Part shown: positions 7,172-8,540 of the stretch, one piece after another
Position numbering within the stretch: the first letter of the stretch is position 1
How the letters are laid out: each line of letters starts with the position of its first letter
Origin: an uncultured Sphingomonadaceae bacterium
GTDB taxonomy: Bacteria; Pseudomonadota; Alphaproteobacteria; Sphingomonadales; Sphingomonadaceae
NCBI GenBank assembly: GCA_946480515.1
Contig: CAMLKX010000076.1
Location: forward strand, 1-8,540
Length of the DNA stretch: 8,540 nt
Direction: 5' to 3'
The notes under the pieces: model-generated
What the model saw: the letters and a program-made list of their open reading frames with translations, nothing else
Database searches by the model: none
Told to the model about the DNA's origin: nothing
Translations under genes and position numbers: made by a program

Positions 7172-7865
7172 CGAATTCCTTCGTCGTCGTTACTTCAGCC
7201 GAGCCGGACTCAGCAGCGCTTGCGCCGCTTAGCCCAGCACGTGGGTCAATGAAAGATTGCCACCGGGCGATCGCATGGCGGACACGCGACGCGGCGGCAG
7301 GATCGGTCAGCGCGACATGTACCACATTTTCGCGGCCCAGTGCCATCGACAAGATGGTGCGCGATGCCGGAAAAACCAGACCTCGGCTTTCGCCTCCACT
7401 CGTCCGCCAGGCCTGGTCCAGCCGCTTGCGTCCGTCCTCACCCGCATCCTGGGCATGGATCAACAGGTGAACCTTTCCCGCTCTTGCTGCCGCTTCCACC
7501 CGCTCCGCGCCGTTGATCAAGGTGCCGCCGCGCGCTTCGAGGCCGAGCCGGTCGAGCGCATGCTGCCTCAGAGCGTCCTCGATCTTCTGGCCAAGATCGG
7601 TGGGCGGTGAGATGTCGGTAGTTTTGAACGCACGGGCGAGCGCACCCTTGAGCTTGCCCTTGGCGAGAGCCTGCTCGAGGTCGGGGCGCGCAACGCCGAT
7701 CCAGGCGCCTCGGCCGGGGGCGCGCGCCCTGACGTCGGGCGCAACCTGACCGTCAGATCCGAGCGCGAGCCGGATCAGTTGATCACGAGGAGCGGCCTGC
7801 CGGGTGAGGATGCAGGTACGCTCGGGAACATGGGTTCCTAGCGGATCATTGCTCCGTTCCCGCAA
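7164..7865 (-). CDS. ylxR: YlxR (DUF448) RNA-binding protein with a C-terminal L7Ae-like domain
   Basis: This 233-residue protein belongs to the family found between nusA and infB in many bacteria. Residues about 13-85 form the YlxR/DUF448 domain: P-E-R-T-C-I-L-T-R (14-22), L-I-R-L-A-L-G (30-36) and [14 protein letters not shown] (43-56), a basic and glycine-rich surface expected to contact RNA. Residues about 95-205 resemble an L7Ae/L30e-type fold, with R-G-G-T-L-I-N-G (112-119), [11 protein letters not shown] (131-141) and V-V-H-V-A-L-T (181-187). YlxR proteins are RNA- or nucleoid-associated; the exact role in this group is not settled. The start is TTG at 7863-7865, since no ATG or GTG lies upstream or near in frame before the domain and a strong Shine-Dalgarno precedes it. 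The beginning overlaps the nusA end by 20 nt, and the end overlaps infB by 8 nt. The tail (about 210-233) is Ala/Ser/Glu-rich and disordered-looking. Confidence 0.92.
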   Translation of the reverse strand: MRERSNDPLGTHVPERTCILTRQAAPRDQLIRLALGSDGQVAPDVRARAPGRGAWIGVARPDLEQALAKGKLKGALARAFKTTDISPPTDLGQKIEDALRQHALDRLGLEARGGTLINGAERVEAAARAGKVHLLIHAQDAGEDGRKRLDQAWRTSGGESRGLVFPASRTILSMALGRENVVHVALTDPAAASRVRHAIARWQSFIDPRAGLSGASAAESGSAEVTTTKEFDD

Positions 7866-8540
7866 CCGCGTCCTCCTCGGCTACAGGCTCGTCTTCGAAC
7901 CAATGGGCGCGGGCAGCCATGATGATCTCATTGCCCTGCTCTTCGGTCAGGCTGTATTCGGCCAGAACGCCGCCCTTGTCCTCGGACCGCTGATTCTCGG
8001 CGCGACGACGGGGCTCCGCCCGCTTCTTCTGGATCAGCTCGTCGGTTGCCAGATCGGCAAGATCGTCCAGCGTCCGGATGTTGGCCTTGCCCAAGGTGAC
8101 CAGCATTTGCTCAGTGAGATGCGGAAGCTCAGCCAGCGCATCCTCGACGCCCAACTTGCGCCGCTCCTCGCGTGCCGCGGCTTCGCGACGCTCGAGCGCT
8201 TCACCCGCGCGGCTCTGCAACTCGCTCGCGATGTCATCGTCGAGGCCTTCGATGGAGGCGATTTCCTCCGCCTCGACATAAGCGACTTCTTCAAGCGAGG
8301 TGAAGCCTTCGGCGACCAGCAGCTGGGCGAGCGTCTCGTCGACGTCGAGTTCAGTCTGGAACATCTCCGACCGCTCGATGAACTCACGCTGCCGCTTCTC
8401 ACTGGCATCGGCCTCGGTCAGGATATCGATCTGGGACCCGGTCAGCTGGCTGGCGAGACGCACATTCTGTCCACGCCGGCCAATCGCCAGGCTGAGCTGG
8501 TCATCTGGCACGACCACCTCGATCCGGCCCTCTTCTTCGT
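7846..8540 (-). CDS. nusA: Transcription termination/antitermination factor NusA, C-terminal part (5' end outside window)
   Basis: NusA binds RNA polymerase and nascent RNA and modulates pausing, termination and antitermination. About 230 C-terminal residues are visible, open to the window edge. They begin [11 protein letters not shown], the end strands of the second KH domain, with its G-R-R-G loop (visible residues 20-23) in [13 protein letters not shown]. Two acidic helix-hairpin-helix-like repeats follow. The first is at about 64-105 ([12 protein letters not shown] to A-S-I-E-G-L-D). The second is at about 132-170 (A-E-L-P-H-L-T to L-A-D-L-A-T-D-E-L). A basic Lys/Arg-rich linker precedes a terminal M-A-A-R-A-H-W-F motif and an acidic tail, as in alphaproteobacterial NusA. 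The TGA at 7846-7848 lies within ylxR. It is the first gene visible in the nusA-ylxR-infB-rbfA operon. Confidence 0.97.
   Translation of the reverse strand, partial: EEEGRIEVVVPDDQLSLAIGRRGQNVRLASQLTGSQIDILTEADASEKRQREFIERSEMFQTELDVDETLAQLLVAEGFTSLEEVAYVEAEEIASIEGLDDDIASELQSRAGEALERREAAAREERRKLGVEDALAELPHLTEQMLVTLGKANIRTLDDLADLATDELIQKKRAEPRRRAENQRSEDKGGVLAEYSLTEEQGNEIIMAARAHWFEDEPVAEEDAVAGTEQ
7871..7878 (-). promoter_or_regulatory. Strong ribosome binding site for the TTG-started ylxR gene
   Basis: The minus strand reads GAGGAGGA, then CGCGG (5 nt), then TTG at 7865-7863. The site lies inside the last codons of nusA. It supports the rare TTG start and suggests that ylxR is translated both by its own site and by ribosomes finishing nusA. 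Confidence 0.6.

Noticed and set aside
6529..7252. Long open frames on both strands over the infB N-terminal region (for example 6650-7252 plus and 6529-7074 minus)
   Set aside because: They mirror the low-complexity Ala/Glu/Arg coding of IF-2 and give Arg/Ser/Leu-rich products without family likeness.
1..8540. CRISPR arrays, tRNA or rRNA genes, insertion sequences, phage or defence genes
   Set aside because: No spaced direct repeats, cloverleaf sequences, transposase motifs or defence-family domains were seen on either strand.

Overview
The window reads as chromosomal DNA from an alphaproteobacterium, most likely a member of the Sphingomonadales. The evidence is the high G+C content, the order nusA-ylxR-infB-rbfA on the minus strand, and the protein sequences. 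These include the IF-2 N-terminus with a [10 protein letters not shown] / [10 protein letters not shown] signature and a two-domain YlxR protein. The genus-level placement is inferred from recalled family resemblance, not from a search.

Right half (about 4238-8540, all minus strand): the translation/transcription housekeeping operon. It runs from the 3' two-thirds or less of nusA (cut by the window edge), through a YlxR (DUF448) protein with an L7Ae-like second domain, then infB (translation initiation factor IF-2, complete), then rbfA (30S maturation factor, complete). Genes are packed tightly: nusA and ylxR overlap by 20 nt, ylxR and infB overlap by 8 nt, and infB and rbfA are 30 nt apart. 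Strong Shine-Dalgarno sequences precede ylxR, infB and rbfA. The operon promoter lies outside the window.

Junction (4138-4237): 100 nt with three short inverted repeats and no clear U-tract. The truB-rpsO-pnp genes that often follow rbfA in proteobacteria are absent here.

Left half (1-4137): glycan assembly genes. On the minus strand there are two GT4-type (GT-B fold) glycosyltransferases, followed by a GT2 polyprenyl-phosphate glycosyltransferase fused to a four-helix GtrA membrane domain. On the plus strand, converging on these, is the 3' end of a third GT4 glycosyltransferase. This gene appears frameshifted near position 251: the rest of its C-terminus continues in another frame and ends in a CTAG (371-374) that also holds the stop codon of the convergent GT2-GtrA gene. 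Together these genes look like part of an exopolysaccharide or lipid-linked glycan locus. The polyprenyl-phosphate sugar enzyme would supply a membrane-bound donor and the GT4 enzymes would add sugars from nucleotide donors. Substrates cannot be read from sequence.

I found no CRISPR array, insertion sequence, tRNA, rRNA, phage gene or toxin-antitoxin pair. The most notable points are the frameshifted GT4 end with the shared convergent stop, the direct abutment of a glycan locus to rbfA, and the gene overlaps and TTG start in the nusA-infB segment. I see no convincing new biological system.
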